64,000 bases of DNA. Origin: an uncultured Prevotellaceae bacterium (GTDB lineage Bacteria; Bacteroidota; Bacteroidia; Bacteroidales; Bacteroidaceae). The notes under the pieces were generated by a model, which saw only the letters and a program-made list of their open reading frames with translations, ran no database searches and was not told the DNA's origin. Location of the stretch: assembly GCA_900543815.1 (NCBI GenBank), contig UQST01000013.1, positions 6,613 to 70,612 on the forward strand. The letters are read 5' to 3'. This document shows, one piece after another, positions 53,942 through 62,297 of the stretch (position 1 is the stretch's first letter; the number at the start of each line of letters is the position of its first letter). The translations under genes were made by a program, and so were the position numbers.

Positions 53942-55480
53942 ATGGAAATGAAAAGACTATTGGCGCAGACGCTGCTTGCGGCGCTGTGCGGCTCGGCCGC
54001 GATGGCCCAGCGACTGGACATTACGCTCAAGGACAACAGTGTGGTATCCTATGATGTGTCCCAAATCCAGTACATGGAAGTGATGCCCCAGGGAGAGCCC
54101 GGGCAGCTGGACGGCTACTGGTACTTGGGTTATCGAGTGATGGGAGGAAGCACCGTGCACTATGACGGGTCGGAGAAGCTGACCTTCAGCGGCACCGTGC
54201 TCAAGTGGCTGAAGAGCAGCGGTGAGGAAATCTTCGACCTGACCTACAGCGAGGACTGCAAATCCTTCACCGCCGTGTCGCGCCAGACGGGCGGAAAGAC
54301 AACCTACGTCATTGCCGCCAACGAGGCCGACCTGCTGGTGCTCAAGGCAGGCACCGTGTGGAGGCACTTCTATAAGACACCCACAGCAGCACGCGAGGCG
54401 TCGGGGGTGGAGAGCTATCCCAACCGCGTGGAACTGGCGACCGTCGAACAGGTGTTGGCAAAGTACAAGAGCGGGTCAACCTATTCCTCCAAGACACCCA
54501 TGGGCAAGCATTTCGAGAGATTCCTGGCTGCTACGGATGAGGACAAGGCCTGGCTGGAGGATGCCAGCAACCAGCCATCGTTCACAGTGGGCAATTACAA
54601 AAGCTGGAAAGCCAAGAGCGTGAAGCTCTACCCCTATGTGACACCCACTCCGGCCGACGTCAACCAGCACGCCATAGGCAACTGCTGCATGTGTGCGGTG
54701 CTGGCATCGTTTGCCTACATATACCCTGGATTCATACAGGACATCATCTCGCAGCAGGGCACCAACTACGCTGTGAAGATGTTTGACCCGCAGGGCAATC
54801 TCATCACAGTGGTGGTGGACAACAAGTTTCTGTGCGACGGCAACGGCAATCTGGCGCAGTGCACCGGCAAGAACAATGCCGTCACCTGGGCCACGGTGCT
54901 CGAAAAGGCGCTCATGAAATGGGAGTCACGTTTCGGATGCAATGGCATCGAAGGTATCGGCACCGAGCATGCAGCACCACCCTTTACGGGCAGTGGCAAC
55001 AGCTTCGCCATATCGCCCGGCACGCTCTATCCGGGTGAGATGCAGAAAGTGGTGGACTGGGCCGTGGAAAACGGCATGGTGGGCGTGGGCGGCTTCAACA
55101 AAGGAGGGCTCGTGTGTGGCACGCTCGAGAGCGTGACCGGCCATGCTTTCACCCTCATGCGCACCAGTTCGCCCGACAGTTATATGTGGACCATGCGCAA
55201 CCCCTGGGGCAATGGCAGCGTGGATGGAAAACTGGAGATTCCCAACAGGCGCGCCATTCAGAAGACCATCGACTTCCGTCTGGTCTATCCCGGAGCCGCA
55301 GAGCCGTTCAGAAAGGAGAACCTTGGCGGTTACACCGTGCCCAAGTGGACACCACGCAAGACCGACCTGGGTGTGGACAAGAGACTGCTCCGCCAGTGCG
55401 GCATAGAGCACTACGCTCCCATCGACGAGGTGGACGACGAAGCCTCTGACAATGACGGGGCGGCCCAAGGGGCAGAGTAG
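53942..55480 (+). CDS. Secreted calpain-like (C2 family) cysteine peptidase
   Basis: A 512-residue secreted protein with signal peptide (LLAQTLLAALCGSAAMAQ). An N-terminal beta-rich part of about 230 residues is followed by a calpain-type catalytic domain. QHAIGNCCMCAVLASFA aligns with the calpain active-site segment Q-G-x-L-G-D-C-W, giving Cys248. His401 lies in TGHAFTLM and Asn420 in MRNPWGNGS. The C...H...N order and spacing (153 and 19 residues) are close to calpains. No EF-hand or calcium-binding domain is seen. The Asp before Cys is Asn and the Trp after it is Cys, so activity needs testing. The acidic C-terminus has no obvious sorting tail. Confidence 0.82.
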   Translation: MEMKRLLAQTLLAALCGSAAMAQRLDITLKDNSVVSYDVSQIQYMEVMPQGEPGQLDGYWYLGYRVMGGSTVHYDGSEKLTFSGTVLKWLKSSGEEIFDLTYSEDCKSFTAVSRQTGGKTTYVIAANEADLLVLKAGTVWRHFYKTPTAAREASGVESYPNRVELATVEQVLAKYKSGSTYSSKTPMGKHFERFLAATDEDKAWLEDASNQPSFTVGNYKSWKAKSVKLYPYVTPTPADVNQHAIGNCCMCAVLASFAYIYPGFIQDIISQQGTNYAVKMFDPQGNLITVVVDNKFLCDGNGNLAQCTGKNNAVTWATVLEKALMKWESRFGCNGIEGIGTEHAAPPFTGSGNSFAISPGTLYPGEMQKVVDWAVENGMVGVGGFNKGGLVCGTLESVTGHAFTLMRTSSPDSYMWTMRNPWGNGSVDGKLEIPNRRAIQKTIDFRLVYPGAAEPFRKENLGGYTVPKWTPRKTDLGVDKRLLRQCGIEHYAPIDEVDDEASDNDGAAQGAE

Positions 55481-55506
55481 GGCGGTCACAACATGCAGAT
55501 TCCAAT

Positions 55507-55539
55507 GCCAGCCTGTGATGCTACGGGCAGCAGGCTGGC
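55507..55539 (+). terminator. Hairpin between calpain-like gene and acyltransferase gene
   Basis: GCCAGCCTG and CAGGCTGGC form a perfect 9-bp stem with a 15-nt loop, followed by GTACTTATATA, a weak T tract. It may be a terminator or attenuator. Confidence 0.55.
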
Positions 55540-55563
55540 GTACTTATATAAACGATACGACCT

Positions 55564-58044
55564 ATGACGTTGATTAAGGATTATCACAAGACGGCCATCA
55601 TCGCCGGCGAGCGCAGGGTGAGTTATGCCGAATTGCTCAGGCGCATCACCCTGTTCGCCAAGCAGGTGCCGCAGGATGCGGGAAGCAGGACAGTAATTTT
55701 CAGCAAGAACCGCGAAGGCTGGGCATACGCCTTCTTCTCCGTGTGGCTGAACCGTGGCATAGCTGTTCCCGTGGATGCGTCATCCACTGTGGATGAGGTG
55801 GCCTACGTGCTGCGCGACTGTCGTCCCGACTATGTGTGGACCACGCGAAAGCGCCTCGACACCCTGAAGCCCGCCGTGGAGAAGGCCGGCATCACCGCCA
55901 GGATTCTGCTCATAGAGGACTACGAACTGGCCGATGACGCCGATATGGAGCCTGCCGACATAGACTACAAAGAGGCCGACACCGCCATCATCATCTACAC
56001 TTCGGGCACTACGGGGTCACCCAAGGGCGTCATGCTCTCCTTTGCCAACCTCATGGCCAACATACGTGGAGTGGCTGACGAGGTGCCTATCTTCACGGAG
56101 AACCGACGCACCCTGGTGCTTCTCCCGCTCCATCATGTGCTGCCCCTGCAGGGCAGTCTCATCGCTCCGCTTACCAGGGGAGGAGGCATCGCCATCTGTC
56201 CCACGCTGTCGGGCAAGGACATCATGGACACTCTGTGCCGCGGCCAGGTGGCCATCATGATAGGTGTCCCCCGCCTGTGGATGTCTATATATTATGGTAT
56301 AAAGAAGAAGCTGGACGCACACTTCATCACACGCATGCTGTTTCGCCTGTGCGAGAAGGCCAATAGCCGCAAGCTCTCACGCCTCATCTTCGGCAGTGTG
56401 AGGAAGAAGATGGGCGGACACATTGACTATCTGGTGAGCGGAGGAGCGGCCCTCGACGTGGAGGTAGGCCGTGGTCTGCGCACCCTGGGGCTCGATGTCC
56501 TCGAAGGGTTTGGCATGACCGAGGCGGCTCCCATCATTACCTTCACCCGCCCCGGCGACATTGTGCCGGGCAGCGTAGGCCTTCCCTTGCCCTCGGTCGA
56601 GTGCAAGCTGGTCGATGGCGAGCTGTGTGCCAAGGGTCCCAATGTGATGCAGGGTTACTGGGAGAAGCCGGAGGAGACGGCCCAGGTACTGGATGCTGAC
56701 GGCTTTCTACACACAGGCGATCTGGCACGGACCGACGAGAAAGGACGCTACTACATCACTGGACGAAGGAAGGAAATCATTGTGCTGAGCAATGGCAAGA
56801 ACGTGCAGCCCGACGAGATAGAGTTTAAGTTGGAGAAGTATGACGACTTCGTGCGCGAGGCCGCCGTGGTGCAGGACGGCGATATGCTGCGTGCCATCAT
56901 CGTGCCACAGGAGAAGTGGGCCTTTGGCAAGACCGACCAGGAGCAGGAACAGTTGCTCAAGAAACTTGTGCTGGAGCCATACAACGCCGCTTCCACCAAT
57001 TACAAGAAGGTGATGGGCGTCTTTGTCTATCACGGCGAACTGCCCCGTACCAGGATGGAGAAGCTGCAGCGCTTCAAGCTGAAGGCCATTCTGGAGGCAG
57101 GCAAACACGAGTCTGACACCTCGCAGAGCCAGATGGTGGAGCCCACCTACCCCGAATACCAGATTCTCAAGGAGTATATCCAGGGCGAGAAGCACCTGCC
57201 TGTGCATCCCACAGACCACCTTGAGACTGACCTGGCATTCGACTCCCTCGACCGTGTAGGCCTGCAGGACTTCATCGAGCACACCTTCGGAATGAAAATC
57301 AACGCCGATGAGATGAGCAGCATACCCAATGTGACGGCCCTGGCCGAGATGGTGGTAGATGGCAAGACACGCATGGAAGTGGAGCAGATAGACTGGCACA
57401 CGCTGCTTGCCCAGACATCGGAACATCTCGAGCTGCCCACTGCGTCGGGGCGCTATCCGTTCCACATCCGCATGGCACGCCTATTCTTCAAGGCCTACAA
57501 CCGCCTTACCATCACCGGCACAGAGAACATCCCGGCCCAGGGACCCTTCATCCTGGCAGCCAATCACCAGAGTTACCTGGATGGCCTCTTGGTGCTGGCC
57601 GGCCTCCCGTGGGACACTGTGGGGCAGTGCTACTTCTATGCGAAAGAGGACCACTTCCGCTCTGCCATGCGCCAGCGAATAGCCCGCCATCACAATATCA
57701 TCCTGATGGAGCGTGCCAACCTCAAGGATTCTATCCTGAAGATGGCCGAGGTGCTCAAGCAAGGCAAGAACGTGGTCATCTTCCCCGAGGGCTCTCGCAC
57801 ACACGACGGAAAGGTGGGCGCCTTCAAGAAGACCTTTGCCATCCTGAGCCAGGAGCTGGGTGTGCCGGTGCTGCCGGTGCGCATCAGCGGAGCCTTCGAT
57901 GCCATGCCGCGTGGTCATGCACTGGTCAAGCCCTGTCACATAAGCGTTCGTTATCTGCCGGTCGTGCAGCCTTCGCATGAGAAGGACTACGGTGAGCAGG
58001 CCGAGGAAATCCGTTCAATCATAGCCGATGGCAGAGAAGGGTAA
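55564..58044 (+). CDS. Acyl-activating enzyme / ACP / acyltransferase fusion (Aas-like)
   Basis: An 826-residue three-part enzyme. Residues about 1-500 are an AMP-forming acyl-CoA/acyl-ACP synthetase (YTSGTTGSPKGVML near 145; EGFGMTEAAP; TGDLARTDEKGRYYITGR). Residues about 535-610 form a built-in acyl carrier domain with the phosphopantetheine site in AFDSLDRVG (Ser561). Residues about 640-826 are a PlsC-type acyltransferase with NHQSYLD (H-x4-D, about 667-673) and FPEGSRTHDG. It probably activates free fatty acids, loads them on its own carrier and acylates lysophospholipids, like Aas of Escherichia coli, which lacks the internal carrier. It overlaps the next gene by 17 bp. Confidence 0.9.
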   Translation: MTLIKDYHKTAIIAGERRVSYAELLRRITLFAKQVPQDAGSRTVIFSKNREGWAYAFFSVWLNRGIAVPVDASSTVDEVAYVLRDCRPDYVWTTRKRLDTLKPAVEKAGITARILLIEDYELADDADMEPADIDYKEADTAIIIYTSGTTGSPKGVMLSFANLMANIRGVADEVPIFTENRRTLVLLPLHHVLPLQGSLIAPLTRGGGIAICPTLSGKDIMDTLCRGQVAIMIGVPRLWMSIYYGIKKKLDAHFITRMLFRLCEKANSRKLSRLIFGSVRKKMGGHIDYLVSGGAALDVEVGRGLRTLGLDVLEGFGMTEAAPIITFTRPGDIVPGSVGLPLPSVECKLVDGELCAKGPNVMQGYWEKPEETAQVLDADGFLHTGDLARTDEKGRYYITGRRKEIIVLSNGKNVQPDEIEFKLEKYDDFVREAAVVQDGDMLRAIIVPQEKWAFGKTDQEQEQLLKKLVLEPYNAASTNYKKVMGVFVYHGELPRTRMEKLQRFKLKAILEAGKHESDTSQSQMVEPTYPEYQILKEYIQGEKHLPVHPTDHLETDLAFDSLDRVGLQDFIEHTFGMKINADEMSSIPNVTALAEMVVDGKTRMEVEQIDWHTLLAQTSEHLELPTASGRYPFHIRMARLFFKAYNRLTITGTENIPAQGPFILAANHQSYLDGLLVLAGLPWDTVGQCYFYAKEDHFRSAMRQRIARHHNIILMERANLKDSILKMAEVLKQGKNVVIFPEGSRTHDGKVGAFKKTFAILSQELGVPVLPVRISGAFDAMPRGHALVKPCHISVRYLPVVQPSHEKDYGEQAEEIRSIIADGREG

Positions 58045-58642
58045 CACTTGGACGCACCTCATAGGGGTGGTGTTTGCGCTTTCCAGCATCTGGATGGCGT
58101 GGCCCGCGGTGCGACTCGGCTGGGAGATGGCGCTTGGGGTAATCCTTTTCATCGTGGGTATGTTCCTTATGTTCCTGTCCAGCACCGTGTATCACTGGTT
58201 GCCGCAGGGGCGTGCCAAGGATATCCTGAGGCGCTGTGACCACATCAGCATCTATCTGATGATAGCCTGCAGCTACTCTCCTCTGCTCATAGGAGTGGTG
58301 GGCGGCTGGGCAGGCTGGACGCTCTTTGTGCTCCAGTGGATGCTTGTGGTGGCTGGTGCAGTGTATAAGATACTTGCTCTCGGCCGCTATCCCCGCCTTT
58401 CGCTGGCTGTTTATCTGATCATGGGATGGAGTGTGCTGTTTGTGGCACCGCAGGTGATGTCGCGCATCAGCACCCTTGTGGTGGCGTTCCTGCTGGCCGA
58501 GGGACTCTTCTATACCTCTGGAACGTGGTTCTTTGCCCATGATTCTCATCCCCGTTACCACGCTGTGTGGCATGTGTTTGTGCTCTTGGGCGCCATGGCC
58601 CACACGGGAGCAGTGCTTTGCCTGCTCTTTCCTGCGGGTTGA
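58028..58642 (+). CDS. Hemolysin III / PAQR-family membrane protein
   Basis: A 204-residue, seven-helix membrane protein. It keeps the metal-binding pattern of the PAQR/HlyIII superfamily: SSTVYH (Ser-x3-His), CDHISIYLMIA (Asp), and HPRYHAVWHVFVLLG (His-x3-His). Family members may be lipid hydrolases (ceramidase-like). It overlaps the acyltransferase gene by 17 bp, suggesting coupled expression and a link to membrane lipids. Confidence 0.9.
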   Translation: MAEKGNTWTHLIGVVFALSSIWMAWPAVRLGWEMALGVILFIVGMFLMFLSSTVYHWLPQGRAKDILRRCDHISIYLMIACSYSPLLIGVVGGWAGWTLFVLQWMLVVAGAVYKILALGRYPRLSLAVYLIMGWSVLFVAPQVMSRISTLVVAFLLAEGLFYTSGTWFFAHDSHPRYHAVWHVFVLLGAMAHTGAVLCLLFPAG

Positions 58643-58666
58643 CCAGTCGTATTGTATATATAAGGT

Positions 58667-59662
58667 ATGAGCAAGAAATGTCGTATAGCTGCCGCCGCTT
58701 CACTGCTTGTGGCGGCCTTGCTGGCCACTGGGATGTGGCTGGCCAGTGATTATATGCTGGGTTACTCGCTCTCTCCAGAGCGTGATGCCTATGATGTGGA
58801 GCGCATGATGGAGAAGAAGGCCGGCGAGTATCCCTGGCAAAGGGACTGGCTCGACAGCCTGCGTGACCATGCCGGGCTGCACGACTTGAGCCTGCGCAGC
58901 TGCCAGAGCGACTCCATGCTCCATGCCGTGTATTTGCCTGCCGTCACCCCCACAGAGCGCACCGCCCTGCTGGTGCATGGCTATGGGTGCTACAGTCTGG
59001 ACATGTTGCACATCGCCTACATCTATCATCATCTGCTGGGCATGAACGTTCTGATGCCCGACCTGTATGCCCACGGGCAGAGCCAAGGCGACCATATCAA
59101 CATGGGTTGGCTCGATCGTCTGGATGTGCTGCAGTGGTCTGCCGTGGCCGACAGTCTGTCGGGAGGCCGCACGCAGATGGTGCTGCATGGCATCTCGATG
59201 GGCGGCGCCACGGTGATGATGCTCTCGGGAGAGGAGCTCCCGCCTTATGTGAAGGCCATCGTGGACGACTGCGGTTACACCAGCGTATGGGATGAGTTTG
59301 AGGGCGAACTGCGTGTGCGTTTCCATTTGCCTGCCTTCCCGCTCATGTATGCCACGTCGTGGCTGTGCCAGCAGCGCTATGGCTGGAATTTCCGCGAGGC
59401 CAGCAGCATCGACCAGGTGCGGCACTGCCAGTTGCCCATGCTCTTCATCCATGGCGACCGCGACACTTTCGTGCCCACCGCGATGGTCTATCGCCTCTTT
59501 GCAGCCAAGCCCCAGCCCAAGCGCCTGTGGATTTCTCAGGGCAGCAAGCACGCCCGCTCCTATGCCGACAACCCCGAGGAATATACCCGCAAGGTGGCTT
59601 CCTTTGTCAATGAATACCTCCCGATGGTTTGTTCCACAGATACGCTCAGCCATGAACAGTGA
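58667..59662 (+). CDS. Alpha/beta hydrolase with N-terminal membrane anchor
   Basis: A 331-residue hydrolase with an N-terminal hydrophobic segment (AAAASLLVAALLATGMWLA), so either anchored or secreted. The catalytic triad candidates are the Ser in HGISMGG, the Asp in HGDRDTFVP and the His in GSKHARSYAD. LLVHGYGCYSLDM forms the oxyanion strand. It resembles Bacteroidetes esterase/BAAT-like hydrolases. The substrate is unknown. It overlaps the start of the cinA-like gene by 11 bp. Confidence 0.87.
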   Translation: MSKKCRIAAAASLLVAALLATGMWLASDYMLGYSLSPERDAYDVERMMEKKAGEYPWQRDWLDSLRDHAGLHDLSLRSCQSDSMLHAVYLPAVTPTERTALLVHGYGCYSLDMLHIAYIYHHLLGMNVLMPDLYAHGQSQGDHINMGWLDRLDVLQWSAVADSLSGGRTQMVLHGISMGGATVMMLSGEELPPYVKAIVDDCGYTSVWDEFEGELRVRFHLPAFPLMYATSWLCQQRYGWNFREASSIDQVRHCQLPMLFIHGDRDTFVPTAMVYRLFAAKPQPKRLWISQGSKHARSYADNPEEYTRKVASFVNEYLPMVCSTDTLSHEQ

Positions 59663-60158
59663 ACCGCTTCATGCCCTCTGTCAGGCTATCCAGGGGCTCA
59701 TGCTTGCCCGCGGCCTCACACTGAGCTGTGCCGAGAGTTGCACAGGCGGCGGTGTGGCAGCAGCCCTGACCTCTGTTGACGGCTCTTCGGGCTACTTCCA
59801 GGGCGGCCTGGTGGCCTATCAGAATGAGTTGAAAGAGCGCTTCTTGGGTGTGAGCGAGGCCGACATACGCCAGTTTGACGTGGTCAGCAGGCCCGTGGTG
59901 GAGCAGATGGTGAAGGGTGCCTGCGCGCTATTCCACACCGATTGCGCCCTTGCTTCCACTGGTTATGCGGGCGAGGGCAATGGCAGGATAGCGTCGGGGA
60001 CGATATGGATAGCCTGGGGAACGGCAGTCCAAGTGCACTCCCTCTGCTTGGTTGCCGATGAGGGTCGCGAGGCCAACACCGCCCATGCCGTGAGGCAAGT
60101 GCTGCAGCATTTTCGCCTCTGGCTGGAGGCAAAAGAGGGCCAATCTGCTGCAAGGTGA
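59652..60158 (+). CDS. CinA C-terminal domain protein (nicotinamide-nucleotide amidase)
   Basis: A 168-residue protein equal to the C-terminal domain of CinA (PncC), which deamidates NMN to nicotinate mononucleotide in pyridine nucleotide salvage. Motifs: LSCAESCTGGGVAAALT, GSSGYFQGGLVAYQNELKE, ALASTGYAGEGN, GTIWIAWG. The family's usual TGIAGP is STGYAGEG here, a substitution that could affect activity. The N-terminal molybdopterin-like domain of full CinA is absent, as in Escherichia coli PncC. The start at 59652 overlaps the hydrolase stop. Confidence 0.88.
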   Translation: MNSEPLHALCQAIQGLMLARGLTLSCAESCTGGGVAAALTSVDGSSGYFQGGLVAYQNELKERFLGVSEADIRQFDVVSRPVVEQMVKGACALFHTDCALASTGYAGEGNGRIASGTIWIAWGTAVQVHSLCLVADEGREANTAHAVRQVLQHFRLWLEAKEGQSAAR

Positions 60159-60201
60159 ACAAAAAGTGCGTAAAATGTTTTGCGCATTAGCGAAAATAAC
60201 C

Positions 60202-60210
60202 TACCTTTGC
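60202..60210 (+). promoter_or_regulatory. Promoter for tRNA-Met
   Basis: TACCTTTGC is preceded by TTTTG ending at 60182, a 19-bp spacing that matches the Bacteroidetes -33/-7 arrangement. The tRNA begins 16 bp downstream. Confidence 0.82.
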
Positions 60211-60226
60211 AGCGCAAAAGACGGAT

Positions 60227-60300
60227 GGCGGGATAGCTCAGCTGGTTAGAGCGTCGGATTCATAATCCGAAGGTCAAGGGTTCAAGTCCCTTTCCCGCTA
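60227..60300 (+). tRNA. tRNA-Met (anticodon CAT)
   Basis: A full cloverleaf folds: acceptor GGCGGGA/TCCCGCT (one G-T pair), D-stem GCTC/GAGC, anticodon stem TCGGA/TCCGA around TTCATAA, and T-stem AAGGG/CCCTT with loop TTCAAGT. CCA is not encoded. The first acceptor pair is G-T, not the mismatch usual for initiators, so an elongator Met tRNA is likeliest. A lysidine-modified tRNA-Ile (CAT) cannot be excluded. Confidence 0.95.
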
Positions 60301-60324
60301 CTCTGATGGTAGTAAGACAGATTG

Positions 60325-60363
60325 TTCCCCGAGGTATCACATGCCGTCGGGGAATGTTTTTTT
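60325..60363 (+). terminator. Terminator after tRNA-Met
   Basis: TTCCCCGA pairs with TCGGGGAA (8 bp), followed by TGTTTTTTT. Confidence 0.88.
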
Positions 60364-60457
60364 AATGGCTGGCCATGCGACTGAAGCTCCTGGGCAAGGG
60401 TGCGTAAGGCGTCTCTTCCGGATGGCAGATGCAGGTGACCGGCAGAAAGGATAAGGT

Positions 60458-61660
60458 ATGATCACATTGCGCGAACTCTACAGGATAGGACACGGCCCCA
60501 GTAGCAGTCACACTATGGGGCCTCGCCACGCGGCGGAAATCTATCTTCAGCGGCACCCCGAGGCGGCCGCCTTCCACGTCACACTCTACGGAAGCCTTGC
60601 TGCCACTGGCCATGGGCACCGTACCGACTGGGCCATCTACAGTGTCCTGGGCGAGGACCGGACCACCTTCACCTGGAATGCTCACATCTTCCTGCCCTTT
60701 CATCCCAACGGCATGACCTTCAGCGCGGTGGATGCCAGCGGCAAGGAGTATGATGCCTGGACGGTGTATAGCATAGGCGGGGGAGCGCTGGCCGAGGAAG
60801 GGCAGCAGACTATGCAGTATCCCCATATCTATGAGATGAACCATGCCACCGAAATCCTGCGGTGGACACAGCAGACCGGCAAGTCCTTCTGGGAGTATGT
60901 GAATGACTGTGAGGGGCCTGAGATATGGAGCTATCTGGCGGAAGTCTGGCGGGTGATGAAGGAGGCGGTGGAGCGCGGACTCGAGCATGAGGAGGCCCTG
61001 CCGGGCGGCTTGAACATCCGTCGCAAGGCAGCGAGCTACTATACCAAGGCCGAAGGCTATCAGCCCAGCATGCGCAGTCGCGGACTCATCTTTGCCTATG
61101 CCCTGGCCGTCATAGAGGAGAACGCCAGCAGTGGCTTGATAGTCACAGCACCCACTTGTGGCAGTTGTGGCGTGCTTCCCGGCGTGCTCTACCACATCTG
61201 GAAGAGCCGTCAGGTACCCGAGGTGCGCATCTTGCGGGCCCTTGCCACGGCTGGTCTGTTTGGCAATATAGTGAAGCAGAATGCCAGCATCAGCGGAGCG
61301 GAAGTGGGATGCCAGGGCGAAGTGGGGGTGGCATGCGCCATGGCTGCTGCTGCCGCGAGCCAGCTCTTCGGAGCCTCTCCTGCGCAGATAGAATATGCCG
61401 CCGAGATGGGTCTGGAGCACCACCTGGGGCTCACCTGTGACCCCGTAGGCGGTCTGGTGCAGATTCCTTGCATCGAGCGCAATGCCTACGCAGCGGCCCG
61501 CGCCATGGATGCCAACTCCTTTGCCATGTTCTCCGACGGCACTCACCGTGTGAGCTTCGACCGCGTGATAGAGGTGATGAAGACCACCGGTCACGACCTC
61601 CCCAGCCTATACAAGGAAACCAGCGAGGGCGGTCTGGCGCGTGACTACAAGCAGATGTAG
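60458..61660 (+). CDS. sdaA: L-serine ammonia-lyase, single-chain
   Basis: A 400-residue iron-sulfur enzyme that converts L-serine to pyruvate and ammonia. The N-terminal beta domain begins TLRELYRIGHGPSSSHTMGP. The catalytic alpha domain has the cluster cysteines in TAPTCGSCGVLPGVLYH and LTCDPVGGLVQIPCIERNA, and GCQGEVGVACAMAAAA between them. Both domains are fused, as in the Escherichia coli SdaA form. It is flanked by the tRNA terminator and its own terminator, so it is a single-gene unit. Confidence 0.95.
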   Translation: MITLRELYRIGHGPSSSHTMGPRHAAEIYLQRHPEAAAFHVTLYGSLAATGHGHRTDWAIYSVLGEDRTTFTWNAHIFLPFHPNGMTFSAVDASGKEYDAWTVYSIGGGALAEEGQQTMQYPHIYEMNHATEILRWTQQTGKSFWEYVNDCEGPEIWSYLAEVWRVMKEAVERGLEHEEALPGGLNIRRKAASYYTKAEGYQPSMRSRGLIFAYALAVIEENASSGLIVTAPTCGSCGVLPGVLYHIWKSRQVPEVRILRALATAGLFGNIVKQNASISGAEVGCQGEVGVACAMAAAAASQLFGASPAQIEYAAEMGLEHHLGLTCDPVGGLVQIPCIERNAYAAARAMDANSFAMFSDGTHRVSFDRVIEVMKTTGHDLPSLYKETSEGGLARDYKQM

Positions 61661-61692
61661 GTTGTGCCCGGCGGGCAGATGTGAACTACGAA

Positions 61693-61735
61693 GGCGGGAA
61701 GCAGGTATCGGTCAGTGAGCTTGCTTCCCGCCTTT
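61693..61735 (+). terminator. Terminator after sdaA
   Basis: GGCGGGAAGCA and TGCTTCCCGCC form a perfect 11-bp stem with an 18-nt loop, followed by TTTG. Confidence 0.8.
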
Positions 61736-61749
61736 GCGCTTGTTCGGAG

Positions 61750-61992
61750 AGAGGGACGGATGCTTCTGCTTTCCCGGGCAGGGCTTCTTCTTTCCCTGGT
61801 ACAGTCTCTTTCGGCTCTTGGTCAAGCTTTCTTTAGCTTTTCGAAAAGTCTTCTTTGTCATTCGTACAAGCATTCTTCGGTTATTGTAAGAGTCTCCTTT
61901 GATGCTTGGAAAAGCCTCCTTGGAGTGCTTCGGAAAGCCTTCCTTTTCTTCTGAAAGAGTATTCTCCTTCTCTTGGAAGAATCTCTTGCGCC
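61750..61992 (+). repeat. 22-bp phased repeat array of about 11 units
   Basis: Units start at 61750, 61772, 61794, 61816, 61838, 61860, 61882, 61904, 61926, then (after a one-base insertion) 61949 and 61971. The consensus is close to TCTTGGAAAAG followed by TCTTCTTTGGC, with the unit at 61838 carrying the palindrome TTTTCGAAAA. It fills the first part of the 862-bp gap 61661-62522, which also holds a family A array (62088) and another 22-bp array (62298). No gene is supported there: the minus frame across the array is Lys/Glu/Ser-rich low complexity and results from the repeat. Confidence 0.75.
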
Positions 61993-62087
61993 TGGTTTGC
62001 CGGTGCTGTAATGTGTGCAATCGGGTGGGGTGAATGTCCTCAAGCATGCGGGCAAGGCGGGTGTGGCAGCAGAGGCTTGTGTAAAAC

Positions 62088-62165
62088 GCAGTGCGCTGCA
62101 TGTGACGATGCAGCGTGCTGTGACAGCCGATACAGCGCGCTGCGATGGCTGATGCACCGCACTGC
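62088..62165 (+). repeat. 22-bp phased GC-rich palindrome array, family A, copy 5
   Basis: Cores GCAGTGCGCTGC, GCAGCGTGCTGT, ACAGCGCGCTGC and GCACCGCACTGC start at 62088, 62110, 62132 and 62154, exactly 22 bp apart. Core 1 is the near reverse complement of core 4, and core 2 of core 3, one mismatch each. The whole 78 bp is therefore a large imperfect palindrome centred on the middle spacer. Confidence 0.85.
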
Positions 62166-62297
62166 GTCTCTGGAGTGAAAATGTTGCCGTGCGTAGTGGG
62201 GTGCGGGAAGCCGGCCTGTGCTGCTGCCTCCCTGTCTGTGTGGGGATGCCTGCCATTTCGCAGTCTAATACAGTAGGTGTCCCTGCTTACCCCCTTT

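Noticed and set aside
59292..59651. Upstream extension of the CinA-like frame
   Set aside because: It lies entirely inside the alpha/beta hydrolase gene in another frame, and the family's N-terminus fits the ATG at 59652.
61712..62101. A 129-codon minus-strand frame rich in Lys, Glu and Ser
   Set aside because: It is produced by translating the 22-bp repeat array. The period is not a multiple of three, there is no ribosome binding site, and the frame ends inside the next repeat.
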